A DNA stretch of 25,636 nucleotides from CAZKCI01 sp964551475 (lineage in GTDB: Bacteria; Auribacterota; Erginobacteria; Erginobacterales; CAZKCI01), in assembly GCA_964551475.1 (NCBI GenBank), contig CAZKCI010000053.1:1-25636 (forward strand), written 5' to 3'. Made by a program: the position numbers and the translations under genes. Under the pieces are notes generated by a model, which was not told where the DNA came from, did not search any database, and saw nothing but the letters and a program-made list of their open reading frames with translations. This document shows, piece after piece, positions 7,169 through 13,767 of the stretch (position 1 is its first letter; each line of letters begins with the position of its first letter).

Positions 7169-7207
7169 CCCCGCTCACTTGTCTCGAAAAGCGTTGAAGA
7201 TCTCGGC
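7169..7207 (-). repeat. 38-bp tail shared with copy 2 region
   Basis: Nearly identical to 4117-4155: both read, on the minus strand, GCCGAGATCTTCAACGC, a few changed bases, then GAC, AAG or CAG, TGA and GCGGGG. The differences are one silent and two conservative replacements in the frame ending AEIFNA-x-RD-x-stop. The tail directly precedes a dispersed hairpin in both places. Confidence 0.6.
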
Positions 7208-7217
7208 GGGGTCCTGT

Positions 7218-7361
7218 CTATCTGGTCCACCTGCTCGCCGGCTTCGGAAGCTTGTTTTTATGGGCGCACCTCGGGCAGATCCTGTAACCTTGGGAGGCTC
7301 TCCCTCCCGGGCTGATATGCGGTGACCAGGCTTGGCCGCACTTCTCGCATTTCATCCACAT
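7218..7361 (-). CDS. 47-residue zinc-ribbon miniprotein
   Basis: The protein begins MWMKCEKCGQAW and contains a second knuckle ICPRCAHKNK, so CxxC at residues 5-8 and CxxC at 29-32 make a four-cysteine zinc ribbon. The tail is basic (KLPKPASRWTR), which suits nucleic-acid binding, but no partner is evident. GGAGGGGAGAT immediately upstream selects the ATG at 7361 over the longer open frame. It starts 23 bases after the stop of the hypothetical gene at 7385, probably in one transcript. Confidence 0.65.
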   Translation of the reverse strand: MWMKCEKCGQAWSPHISPGGRASQGYRICPRCAHKNKLPKPASRWTR

Positions 7362-7384
7362 ATCTCCCCTCCGCTCGTTATGGT

Positions 7385-7678
7385 CTATTTGATCTCCGGC
7401 TCCGGGCCGGCGGGCGGGCATAAACGTTCCCTCGGCTTGAAGGATTTCGGTTTTTCTCGCGATTGCTCGGTTCTCAAATGCGATCCGCTCCCATAGCCGT
7501 CCTGGTATCGCTGGGGGAACTTAATCCCCATTTCATCCGGGAGCCAGGTCTGAAAATCACGCGGCCGCTTTTGAAATCCATCCGCCTTCCCTCGGGAGAA
7601 ATCGTGGTCAGATTGCTCATCCCAGGTCCGGGGAGCCGTTTCCACCATTGCCGCTTTCTTCTCGGTTTTCGATTTCAC
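7385..7678 (-). CDS. Hypothetical hydrophilic protein
   Basis: 97 residues from a GTG at 7678 preceded by AGGGTAGATACC. The protein is highly charged and has no membrane segment (KTEKKAAMVETAPRTWDEQS, DFSRGKADGFQKRPRDFQTW, then a Pro/Lys-rich end). I recognise no domain. Its tight spacing to the zinc-ribbon gene and shared strand with the pentapeptide gene 72 bases upstream support a small operon. An unrelated function or a spurious frame cannot be excluded. Confidence 0.45.
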   Translation of the reverse strand: MKSKTEKKAAMVETAPRTWDEQSDHDFSRGKADGFQKRPRDFQTWLPDEMGIKFPQRYQDGYGSGSHLRTEQSREKPKSFKPRERLCPPAGPEPEIK

Positions 7679-7750
7679 GGTATCTACCCTGTTCTCTGAC
7701 TGCTGGGAGACTTGGGCGGGCCCCAGGTTGGCCGATCTCCTGGGGGGGTC

Positions 7751-8320
7751 CTAATCCAGTTTTTCCCCCGTATGCTTGGCCGCGAGCCGCTCCACTAGTC
7801 CCTCGCGCTTTATTCCCTTAAGACCTTTGACACCGATGAGGCCCGCTAAAAATATATCCGCGCCGAAGAGTTTTGCATCGGTGAGTCTCGCTCCGGTGAG
7901 ATCCGTCCAGGAGAGGTTCGCATTAGTGAGGTCTGCATTGGTGAGGTCCGCGTTGGTGAGATTCGCCCAGGAGAGGTCCGCATTGGATAGGTCCGCCTCG
8001 GAGAGATCCGCACCGTAAAGATTCGCCCTGGAGAGTTTCGCCTCGGAGAGGTTCGCACCCATGAGGTTCGCCTGGGTGAGGTCCGTACCCCTGAGATTCG
8101 CCCCCAAGAGTTTTGCCTTGGTGAGCCTCGCCTTGGTAAGATCCGCCTTGGACAGGTTGGCCTGGGCGAGGTCCGCACCCATGAGATTCGCCTTGGCGAG
8201 ATCCGCCATGGTGAGGTTCGCTTTGATCGCGGCAGCTTGCTCCACTGCTTGACATAGTGTTTTAGCTTCTGTCTTGAACAGGGCTCTACCGTCCCTACGG
8301 TTTGTTATTTCATATTCCAT
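7751..8320 (-). CDS. Pentapeptide-repeat protein
   Basis: 189 residues. After a short N-terminal segment (MEYEITNRRDGRALFKTEAK), residues ~32-160 are about 26 consecutive A(D/N)LxX pentapeptides (MADLAKANLMGADLAQANLS and so on), predicting a right-handed quadrilateral beta-helix. There is no signal peptide or membrane segment, so it is probably cytoplasmic. Some family members mimic DNA and protect gyrase, others have unknown roles; nothing here decides. At DNA level the gene shows the expected 15-bp periodicity. The start at 8320 has GAGGCGA just upstream. Confidence 0.85.
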   Translation of the reverse strand: MEYEITNRRDGRALFKTEAKTLCQAVEQAAAIKANLTMADLAKANLMGADLAQANLSKADLTKARLTKAKLLGANLRGTDLTQANLMGANLSEAKLSRANLYGADLSEADLSNADLSWANLTNADLTNADLTNANLSWTDLTGARLTDAKLFGADIFLAGLIGVKGLKGIKREGLVERLAAKHTGEKLD

Positions 8321-8329
8321 GATTCGCCT

Positions 8330-8623
8330 CTAACTCGGGGTCTCGGGTTTGCTTAGTGATGGCGCAAAACGACTACGTTGCCTGCTTACCCATGAAGCCA
8401 CTGCGCCCCCTGAACGAGGATTCAGGCTGAAGGATGGGGCCACGGTTGTCTCATCCCCAGGCGGTTGGAACAGAGACCCCGGGGCCGGGGCCTTCTGCGC
8501 TTCAGCTTCCTTCTGCCGCTTTGCTTTCTTCTGATCGTTCCATCGACCCGCCACGATCCGGAGTCGATCCGACGCAAATCCTGTTGCCCGACAGAGTATC
8601 CTCCTTTCGACAGGGACGATCAA
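8330..8623 (-). CDS. Doubtful small ORF upstream of the pentapeptide gene
   Basis: A 97-codon frame ends 10 bases before the pentapeptide start. Its middle is charged (WNDQKKAKRQKEAEAQKAPA), in the same style as the hypothetical at 7385-7678, and a GTG in this frame (IVAGRWNDQ) might start a shorter protein. Against it, the ATG at 8623 falls on the -35 of the predicted minus-strand promoter at 8595-8623, so the full frame could not be translated from that transcript, and no good ribosome-binding site fits an internal start. It may simply be the untranslated leader of the pentapeptide gene. Confidence 0.25.
   Translation of the reverse strand: MIVPVERRILCRATGFASDRLRIVAGRWNDQKKAKRQKEAEAQKAPAPGSLFQPPGDETTVAPSFSLNPRSGGAVASWVSRQRSRFAPSLSKPETPS
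8595..8623 (-). promoter_or_regulatory. Conserved promoter reading toward the pentapeptide gene
   Basis: Minus strand: TTGATC (8618-8623), 17-base spacer ending GAAAGGAG, GATACT (8595-8600). It matches the geometry and spacer text of the promoters at 7060, 12135 and 22672, and follows hairpin copy 4 in the same orientation. Confidence 0.55.
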
Positions 8624-8659
8624 GAAGATTTTCCCATCTCGCTTTTCCTAAAAAGAAAA

Positions 8660-8703
8660 ATCCCGCACTCGCCCAGGTCTAACCAGTCTGGGCGATGCGG
8701 GAT
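8660..8703 (-). terminator. Dispersed terminator-like hairpin, copy 4
   Basis: Minus strand: ATCCCGCA/TGCGGGAT, CGCCCAG/CTGGGCG, loop ACTGGTTAGAC, then TTTTTCTTTTTAGG. It lies between divergent promoters (pentapeptide side and typA side) with no minus-strand gene just upstream, so it cannot be simply a gene-end terminator; it may insulate the two promoters. Confidence 0.7.
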
Positions 8704-8736
8704 AAAAAGCAGAACTCCCTCGGATCCCGAAACGAT

Positions 8737-8765
8737 TTGTCTTCTATCCGTAGCGGGAGGATACT
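8737..8765 (+). promoter_or_regulatory. Candidate promoter for typA
   Basis: TTGTCT (8737-8742), 17-base spacer, GATACT (8760-8765), with the start codon 39 bases further on. The block CCCGAAACGATTTGTCTTCT just upstream recurs almost exactly ahead of aspT (minus strand, 19773-19802), pointing to a shared promoter ancestry. Confidence 0.55.
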
Positions 8766-8803
8766 GACGCAGCGGGTGGTACACATCAGGGAGAGGGTCA
8801 CTC

Positions 8804-10651
8804 ATGCCGAATCAAAAAAGAAGAAAAGACGTGCGGAATCTCGCGATCGTCGCGCACGTTGACCACGGGAAAACGACGCTGATCGACGCCCTCCTGAAAT
8901 ATACGGGCGCCCATAAGTTCGAGGAGGGCGAAGCGACGATCATGGATTCCAATCCCATCGAGAAAGAGCGGGGGATCACGATCTTTTCAAAAATCGCCTC
9001 CTTCAATTACAAGAGCGTGCAATGCAATATCGTCGATACGCCGGGGCACGCCGATTTCGGAAGCGAGGTGGAGCGCATCCTGGAAATGGTCGACGGCGTG
9101 CTTCTCCTGGTCGACGCCGTAGACGGGCCCATGCCCCAGACCAAATTTGTCTTAAAGAAGTCCCTGGAACTGCATCTCAAGCCCATCCTGGTCATCAATA
9201 AGATCGACCGCCCCAACGCGCGACCGCAGGAAGTCGCCAACATGACGTTCGATCTTTTCTGCGAGCTTAACGCATCCGAGGAGCAGCTCGATTTCCCCAT
9301 CGTCTACGCCTCCGGCCGGGAAGGATACGCCACGCTTGACCTGGAAGAACCCAGCGACGTCATCAAGCCTCTTCTGGATACGATCCTGCACCGGGTATTG
9401 CCTCCGATCGCGAATCCGGACCTTCCCTTTCAGATGCTGGTGACGATGCTCGACCACAATTCGTATTTTGGACGCATCGCGATCGGGCGCATATTTCATG
9501 GCGCCATCCGCGTCGGGAGCCCCGTTGCCCTGGTGAAACGCGACGGCACGATTACCACGAACAAGGTAACCAAGATCATGAAGTACCAGGGTCTGACCCC
9601 CGTAGAGGCGAACGAAGCGATGGCGGGGGACATTATCATGATCACCGGCATCGAGGGCGTGTCGGTCGGTGAAACGCTCGCCGGCATCGATGATCCGAAA
9701 GCGCTGCCCGCGGTAAAGATCGATGAGCCCACGATATCCATGAATTTTTCCCATAACACGAGCCCCCTGGCGGGTAAGGACGGAGGCGTATTTCTGACCT
9801 CGCGCCATATCCGCGAGCGCCTGGAACACGAGGCCATGGTGAATGTCGGCATCAAGGTCGAGGAAGTCGACCGGGGCGAGAGGTTCCAGGTCTCGGGCAG
9901 AGGCGAGCTCCACCTGGAAATCCTCATCGAGACGATGCGTCGCGAGGGCTATGAACTGGAAGTGTCGAGGCCTCGCGTTATCTTGAAAACGATGGGCGGA
10001 CAGGTCCTGGAGCCGGTGGAGACGGTGATCGTAGAGGTAGGCAGCGAATATCAGGGGGTGGTCATGCAGGCGCTGGGAGAGCGCCGGGCGGAGCTGAAAG
10101 ACCTGAAGGTTACATCCCCGAACGGCATCCGGATGGAATTTGTCATCACCTCCCGGGCGTTGATCGGATTCCGGAGCGAATTTCTCTTGATGACGCGGGG
10201 AACCGGCGCTATGTGCCAGAACTTTCTCGAATATCAGATATTTAAAGGCGACCTACCGGCGCGCCCAAAAGGGGTTCAGGTCTCGCAAGGAGACGGGAAA
10301 GTGGTCGCATTCGCGCTGTGGACCCTGCAAGAGCGCGGAGATATCTTCGTCGAGCCGGGAGATATGGTGTATGAGGGCATGATCATCGGGACGAGCAATA
10401 AGGGCATCGATATGGTGGTGAATCCGCAGAAGGAGAAGAAACTGACCAATATGCGCGCTTCGACCTGCGACATAGCGATCCAACTGATACCTCCGCGGAA
10501 GGTCACTCTCGAATTTGCGCTGGGGTTTATTGACAACGATGAACTGGTCGAGATCACTCCTCTTCATGTCCGGCTCCGGAAGAGGCAGTTAAAAGAATTG
10601 GGCAGAAAGCTGGCGCGCCGGAAAGACAGGGAAAGACAGGATACAAGATGA
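8804..10651 (+). CDS. typA: Ribosome-associated translational GTPase TypA/BipA
   Basis: 615 residues, the normal family length. GTPase motifs are intact: P-loop AHVDHGKTT (17-25), switch I ERGITI (55-60), DTPGH (78-82) and NKID (132-135). EF-G-like domains III and V follow (RGELHLEILIETMRREGYEL, then the EFVITSRALIGFRSEFLLMT region) with the TypA-specific C-terminal domain (MVYEGMIIGTSNKGIDMVVN, then NMRASTCDIAIQLIPPRKVT). TypA binds the 70S ribosome and aids ribosome assembly and growth under stress such as cold. GGGAGAGGG upstream supports the ATG at 8804. It is the only complete plus-strand gene in the window, probably monocistronic. Confidence 0.97.
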   Translation: MPNQKRRKDVRNLAIVAHVDHGKTTLIDALLKYTGAHKFEEGEATIMDSNPIEKERGITIFSKIASFNYKSVQCNIVDTPGHADFGSEVERILEMVDGVLLLVDAVDGPMPQTKFVLKKSLELHLKPILVINKIDRPNARPQEVANMTFDLFCELNASEEQLDFPIVYASGREGYATLDLEEPSDVIKPLLDTILHRVLPPIANPDLPFQMLVTMLDHNSYFGRIAIGRIFHGAIRVGSPVALVKRDGTITTNKVTKIMKYQGLTPVEANEAMAGDIIMITGIEGVSVGETLAGIDDPKALPAVKIDEPTISMNFSHNTSPLAGKDGGVFLTSRHIRERLEHEAMVNVGIKVEEVDRGERFQVSGRGELHLEILIETMRREGYELEVSRPRVILKTMGGQVLEPVETVIVEVGSEYQGVVMQALGERRAELKDLKVTSPNGIRMEFVITSRALIGFRSEFLLMTRGTGAMCQNFLEYQIFKGDLPARPKGVQVSQGDGKVVAFALWTLQERGDIFVEPGDMVYEGMIIGTSNKGIDMVVNPQKEKKLTNMRASTCDIAIQLIPPRKVTLEFALGFIDNDELVEITPLHVRLRKRQLKELGRKLARRKDRERQDTR

Positions 10652-10692
10652 GGGATATAAAAAGTTCGAAGATCTGCACTAGGCAGAAAAAA

Positions 10693-10734
10693 TCCCGCAC
10701 TCATCCAGGTGTAACCAGTCTGGGCGAGGCGGGA
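10693..10734 (-). terminator. Dispersed terminator-like hairpin, copy 5
   Basis: Minus strand: TCCCGC pairs with GCGGGA and CCAG with CTGG, loop ACTGGTTACAC, followed by TTTTTTCTGCC. It sits 42 bases after the typA stop but is oriented for minus-strand transcripts, and it abuts the truncated end of the group II intron fragment. Confidence 0.65.
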
Positions 10735-10749
10735 ATCTTTCGGCATTCC

Positions 10750-10773
10750 GAGCCCCCGACTTGGTCGGGGCTC
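10750..10773. repeat. Strong GC-rich hairpin at the broken end of the intron fragment
   Basis: GAGCCCCCGAC pairs with GTCGGGGCTC around TTG, with a single bulged C. It separates intron-like sequence from hairpin copy 5. It is not a domain V helix (no AGC triad or GNRA-type cap), so its role is unclear; it has no good T-tract. Confidence 0.45.
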
Positions 10774-10950
10774 AGGAGGCCACCAGGCCCGCCTGTCTCG
10801 GCGTCGGGCCTTTCGTCGGGTCGCGGTTTTGCTCCGCGCTTCCTGCAGATCCTGCCTCGCGGCAACGCCCTGGCGCTGCGCTAACACTTCGCCTCCATCA
10901 GGCTGTGTCGGGGACTTTCACCCCCGAACTGCTGAACATGCTCGGCACAC
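10774..10950 (-). mobile_element. Group II intron remnant (5' end, part of domain I)
   Basis: On the minus strand, starting at 10950, the sequence opens GTGTGCCGAGCATGTTCAGC and soon gives GGGGGTGAAAGTCCCC, then CTGATGGAGGCGAAGT, CGCGAGGCAGGATCTGCAGG, AAGC and CGACCCGACGAA. This succession (GUGYGCC start, GUGAAAGUC, later GGAAGC and CCCGA-GAA) is that of the 5' part of bacterial group II introns. No reverse transcriptase ORF and no domain V are present, so it cannot splice or move. It begins exactly after the T-tract of a terminator (stem 10959-10980, then CCCTTTTCTA), the insertion site typical of class C introns. Confidence 0.7.
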
Positions 10951-10953
10951 TAG

Positions 10954-10985
10954 AAAAGGGCGGCTCCTTTCGGATCCGCCGTTTT
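10954..10985. terminator. Bidirectional intrinsic terminator downstream of the DUF1566 gene
   Basis: GGCGGCTCC (10959-10967) pairs with GGATCCGCC (10972-10980) with a central mismatch and a 4-base loop. AAAA precedes it and GTTTTCT follows, giving T-tracts on both strands. It lies ~45 bases beyond the DUF1566 stop on the minus strand and forms the apparent landing site of the intron fragment. Confidence 0.7.
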
Positions 10986-11028
10986 CTATTACTACCTTAA
11001 TAAATCAGGGCGCGGAAACGTCAAGTTG

Positions 11029-11979
11029 TCAAAATTCCGGCAATCTGCCCCCCCTCACAGAACGAAAGTAAACGCCGGTTTGATCGCTAAATTGATACGA
11101 TATATATGGATTGACAGTATTGACTACCAGTTTTCCAGTAGGGTGGAAAGATTGACCGGTAGAAGACCAGTAATCAGCCATCCGGGTGTTCGGGAAATAT
11201 GCGGGGTCCACACACGGATGGACGCCGCCATCAGCGAAAGCGATGTTCGTGATGGAATAAAGCTCCCTGACATTCGGGAGCCTCCAATCGGTATATCCGG
11301 CAAAATCGAGGTTCGTACACCAGTTGATGGCGGAGACCCAATCCGTCCATTGCCCCCAGTTGCATCCATACTGGGTTCCATCCGCCGCCCACATCAAACC
11401 GGTATTGTGGTCGATGGTAACCGTCGCTCCGGCTATCCGCTCCGTATGCAAACTCCAGTTCAAACCCTGCTGGTACTCGCCGTCATCACCCGACTGCCAG
11501 GACCACGTTTGCCCAGTGACGGTAAGATAATTCTGAGGCCGTGCTTTCCCCGGTGAAATTGCCACATCTGTGAAACTGCCAAAATACACCCGCGTGATGT
11601 CCCTGACCGCCCAGAGTCCGGCACTTGCCCGGAAAGTTCCGACATCATCCGTGCCGTCGCCGTTATAATCCCCTGGCTTGGCTTCATCACTACTGCCCCC
11701 GAAATAAATACGGGTAAGGTCCCGGACAGACCATAATCCGCCGGTTGCCCGAAAGATCGCCGCCTGATCCGCCCCGCTCCCGTCATAATCCCCTGGAACG
11801 GGGATGTCGCCCGTGGAACCAAGGTAAATCCGGGTCACTCCCCGGATTGACCACATGCCGGAGCTCGCTCTGAAAACAGCAATATCCCCCGTCCCGTCCC
11901 CGGAGAAGTCGGCGGCCAGGGAGACCCAATCGCAACTCAAAACAAACAGCACAACCAACCCTATCGCCCATCTCTTCAT
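11029..11979 (-). CDS. Secreted DUF1566 (Lcl C-terminal-type) protein with three N-terminal 40-residue repeats
   Basis: 316 residues. The signal peptide MKRWAIGLVVLFVLSCDWVS ends near SLA. Three copies of the 40-residue repeat follow (ADFSGDGTGDIAVFRASSGM, GDYDGSGADQAAIFRATGGL, GDYNGDGTDDVGTFRASAGL). Residues ~150-316 match the DUF1566 domain: TVTIDHNTGLMWAADGTQYG, then YTDWRLPNVRELYSITNIA, ADYWSST and YFRSVRGG. The domain is common in secreted proteins and resembles a C-type-lectin-like fold; a binding role is plausible. GGAGAAGAGAAG before the ATG at 11979 fixes the start. Leader B and a conserved promoter lie upstream. The domain order (repeats first) mirrors the beta-helix gene. Confidence 0.8.
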   Translation of the reverse strand: MKRWAIGLVVLFVLSCDWVSLAADFSGDGTGDIAVFRASSGMWSIRGVTRIYLGSTGDIPVPGDYDGSGADQAAIFRATGGLWSVRDLTRIYFGGSSDEAKPGDYNGDGTDDVGTFRASAGLWAVRDITRVYFGSFTDVAISPGKARPQNYLTVTGQTWSWQSGDDGEYQQGLNWSLHTERIAGATVTIDHNTGLMWAADGTQYGCNWGQWTDWVSAINWCTNLDFAGYTDWRLPNVRELYSITNIAFADGGVHPCVDPAYFPNTRMADYWSSTGQSFHPTGKLVVNTVNPYISYQFSDQTGVYFRSVRGGRLPEF

Positions 11980-12128
11980 CTTCTCTTCTCCTGGTTGATC
12001 ATCGCTCACCGTTCATCAATATGAAATCCCGGCCGGATATCGCTATGCAAACCGGGTCAGAATTACCGAACCTCCTGTCCCCGGTCTTGCTCCACGATGT
12101 CTCCCGATGGGCCTACGGTAAACCGCTG
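11980..12128 (-). ncRNA. Structured 5' leader B
   Basis: Homologous to leaders A and C: minus-strand text GACCGGGGACAGGAGGTTCG, then CTGACCCGGTTTGCATAGCG and ATATCCGGCCGGG. The outer CCCGG/CCGGG helix is kept, the inner part of the hairpin is weaker, and the long-range GGACAG/ATATCC pairing is only 4 of 6. It runs from the predicted start near 12128 to the DUF1566 ATG, about the same length as the other two leaders. Confidence 0.45.
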
Positions 12129-12134
12129 TTCTCT

Positions 12135-12163
12135 ATTCTTCTCTTCCCGACGAACCCGGTCAA
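12135..12163 (-). promoter_or_regulatory. Conserved promoter for the DUF1566 gene
   Basis: Minus strand: TTGACC (12158-12163), a 17-base spacer containing GTCGGGAAGAG, AAGAAT (12135-12140). It has the same layout as the promoters at 7060, 8595 and 22672 and lies 22 bases after hairpin copy 6. Confidence 0.55.
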
Positions 12164-12185
12164 GAAAATTTGCCTGAGAAGATAA

Positions 12186-12229
12186 ATCCCGCACTCACCC
12201 AGGTGTAACCAGTCTGGGCAATGCGGGAT
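12186..12229 (-). terminator. Dispersed terminator-like hairpin, copy 6
   Basis: Minus strand: ATCCCGCAT paired with GTGCGGGAT, GCCCAG with CTGGGT, loop ACTGGTTACAC, then TTATCTTTTC. It lies ~67 bases beyond the stop of the nucleotidyltransferase gene and upstream of the DUF1566 promoter. Confidence 0.7.
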
Positions 12230-12258
12230 AAAAGGCGCAAGCTCCCTGCGACCGAAAC

Positions 12259-12297
12259 AGAAAAGGGCGGCTCCCCCTTTGCTGGAGAATCTCTTCT
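12259..12297 (-). terminator. Degenerate second-family hairpin at the nucleotidyltransferase stop
   Basis: Minus strand AGATTCTCC, AGCAAAGGGG, then GAGCCGCCCTTTTCTG. The tail GGAGCCGCCCTTTTCT is identical to the terminator at 10954-10985, and the whole resembles 5319-5357, but only CTCC/GGAG and part of the outer arms still pair. It is probably a decayed copy, with weak terminator potential. Confidence 0.35.
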
Positions 12298-13093
12298 AGG
12301 CGGAGGTTTCTACCACCGGCCAAGCTCCGCGGATGCATCCTCTGTGGCGGATAAGAGCGCGGAATGAATCCGCGGACGGATCGGGTGTCACGGGAGTTTG
12401 GTTCGGGGCCAGATATAAACAGCCAATCTCCTCGGCGGGGAGCGCGGCGATGAGGTTCCGCGCCTCACTCAGTGTTTCGAGCCAACTCCTCTTCAGGCTT
12501 GTGATATCCAGTGGCAGCCGCAAGTCAAGCCGGTCCAGGTCGGCCTGAGTGTACGCCGCATGGCGGCCCGCATGGTCCAGCAGAAACTCCGGTGTGAAGC
12601 CGGGGTCTTTCCCGCAGGCGGCCCAGGACATGGCCCCCAGCGAGAGATAATGTTTGTGAAGATGAAGCACATCCACAAAATCGCGTATTTCATCGCGTCC
12701 CGCTAGGGCCAGGACTTTGTTGACAGCCGCATCGGCGTCATGGAGACGATAGCCGAAACGCTCGTCTTTCTGCACGGGGAAGAAGCGGAAAGCGCTATCC
12801 TGAGCCCACTCGATTTTCAGTTGCTGGCCGCCCGCAGTCACGACGGCCCGGTGGAATGTGGGCGCGCGCAAGAGCCACCGGACCTCGTAGCCGGCCTCGC
12901 GAAGCGTGGCGGCATCGTGGTCGGCGCTTTGGGCGATGCTGTCCGCTAGGTCGTGGAAGAAGGCGAGGTCGTGGGAATAGCGGGGCGTTTCGGCAGCCCG
13001 ATGAATCACCGTGGCCCCCGCCAGGTAATTCTCCGGACTTCGGTTGGCGGCGATCATCCGGAGCACTTCAGCCTGGATCTCGCTTATCGGCAT
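12296..13093 (-). CDS. AbiEii/AbiGii-like nucleotidyltransferase (toxin-type)
   Basis: 265 residues from the ATG at 13093, which overlaps the end of the preceding gene by 10 bases and is therefore probably translated by coupling; no separate ribosome-binding site is seen. Family features: YLAGATVIHRAAETPRYSHD near residues 23-42, FRFFPVQKDERFGYRLHDAD, AVNKVLALAGRDEIRDFVDV, and a C-terminal part LSLGAMSWAACGKDPGFTPE. AbiEii toxins transfer nucleotides onto tRNA or other targets and pair with an upstream partner. The usual nucleotidyltransferase DxD appears as D42-L-A44, so one metal-binding aspartate may be missing. It could be a weakened toxin or a diverged subfamily. Confidence 0.75.
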   Translation of the reverse strand: MPISEIQAEVLRMIAANRSPENYLAGATVIHRAAETPRYSHDLAFFHDLADSIAQSADHDAATLREAGYEVRWLLRAPTFHRAVVTAGGQQLKIEWAQDSAFRFFPVQKDERFGYRLHDADAAVNKVLALAGRDEIRDFVDVLHLHKHYLSLGAMSWAACGKDPGFTPEFLLDHAGRHAAYTQADLDRLDLRLPLDITSLKRSWLETLSEARNLIAALPAEEIGCLYLAPNQTPVTPDPSADSFRALIRHRGCIRGAWPVVETSA

Positions 13094-13356
13094 AATCTTG
13101 CGGCAAGAAGATAGCCTTGCCGCCCCCCGTTCTGACGCAAACCGCGGGCGATTTCGGGCACATCGGCAAGCTTGATATCCATATTTTCCCGCATATACCA
13201 GAAACATTGTGATCGAAAGAGCTGGAAAGCCCGCTTCGCCTCGCGGAGGCGAACCATGTTTTTCGCATCCTCAGACGAAAGCCGGCGACGGCTTTTTAAC
13301 CCGCCCTTCCGCCCTATACTTGAGAGATAGGCTCTGATTGTTGGGGGTGTTTCCAT
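13084..13356 (-). CDS. Small partner protein of the AbiEii-like nucleotidyltransferase
   Basis: 90 residues: basic N-terminal part (YLSSIGRKGGLKSRRRLSSE, DAKNMVRLREAKRAF), then QLFRSQCFWYMRENMDIKLA and DVPEIARGLRQNGGRQG, ending ARLCR. From memory of the family, this small protein often sits directly before AbiEii-like genes; here its stop overlaps the next start (ATGCCGATAA), strong evidence for an operon. An antitoxin or DNA-binding role is inferred from position and charge. The ATG at 13356 has only a weak GAAG upstream; a TATAGT hexamer ends about 10 bases before it, so the transcript may have a very short leader. Confidence 0.65.
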   Translation of the reverse strand: METPPTIRAYLSSIGRKGGLKSRRRLSSEDAKNMVRLREAKRAFQLFRSQCFWYMRENMDIKLADVPEIARGLRQNGGRQGYLLAARLCR

Positions 13357-13767
13357 GACTTCACACTATAATTTACCATAAGCCGCTTAGGTTGCAATAT
13401 ACACCGGAACGTATCGATTGTTCAAGCATTTTATTTTCCATCGCTCCTATTCTGGAAGCAAAATTCCTCCCCGAAGCAAAAACTCCCAAACGAAAGCGCT
13501 GGCAAAACGTTTTTCGTTTGAGTGTCACTCGACTCCCCTTCGTGGTCGTATTTAGTTAGAACTTGGTTGACCATCCCTCCCTGGGAACGGGAGCCGGCTT
13601 TCTGGCCTATCTTTTATCCGAATCCCGCTTAACAGCAGGCAGTTATGGAATAGACAGCCAATATCTCCAGACCCGATTATAGCCGGAAAATGCTGTCAAT
13701 GCTGTCATGCTGGCGGTTCTCCAACAGCTTCCGCAGCATCTACAGCATATTCTCAATATCCTTAGGA
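13357..13767. other. 411-base intergenic region; inverted repeat but no gene seen
   Basis: AT-richer than its neighbours. It separates the end of the porin operon from the AbiEii-like pair. The only clear structure is a 9-bp inverted repeat CAAACGAAA (13487-13495) / TTTCGTTTG (13512-13520) without a T-tract. Bases 13690-13755 carry several GCTGT/ACAGC motifs just after the porin stop, which could pair weakly. No RNA gene, insertion-sequence end or dispersed hairpin is visible. Confidence 0.5.

Noticed and set aside
7846..8255. 15-bp periodic sequence as a microsatellite
   Set aside because: It is the coding sequence of consecutive pentapeptide repeats; alternate frames over it are artefacts.
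10564..10887. 107-codon minus-strand frame across the typA end and intron fragment
   Set aside because: It crosses typA antisense, hairpin copy 5 and structured intron RNA; its residues reflect these elements and not a protein.
11029..11979. DUF1566 protein as the variable protein of a diversity-generating retroelement, given the nearby group II intron fragment
   Set aside because: There is no reverse transcriptase gene, no template repeat with adenine-specific changes and no accessory gene; the intron piece is domain I RNA only.
13540..13600. TTGACC near 13569 as another conserved promoter
   Set aside because: No -10 hexamer follows at 17 bases and no hairpin copy or plus-strand gene is next to it.
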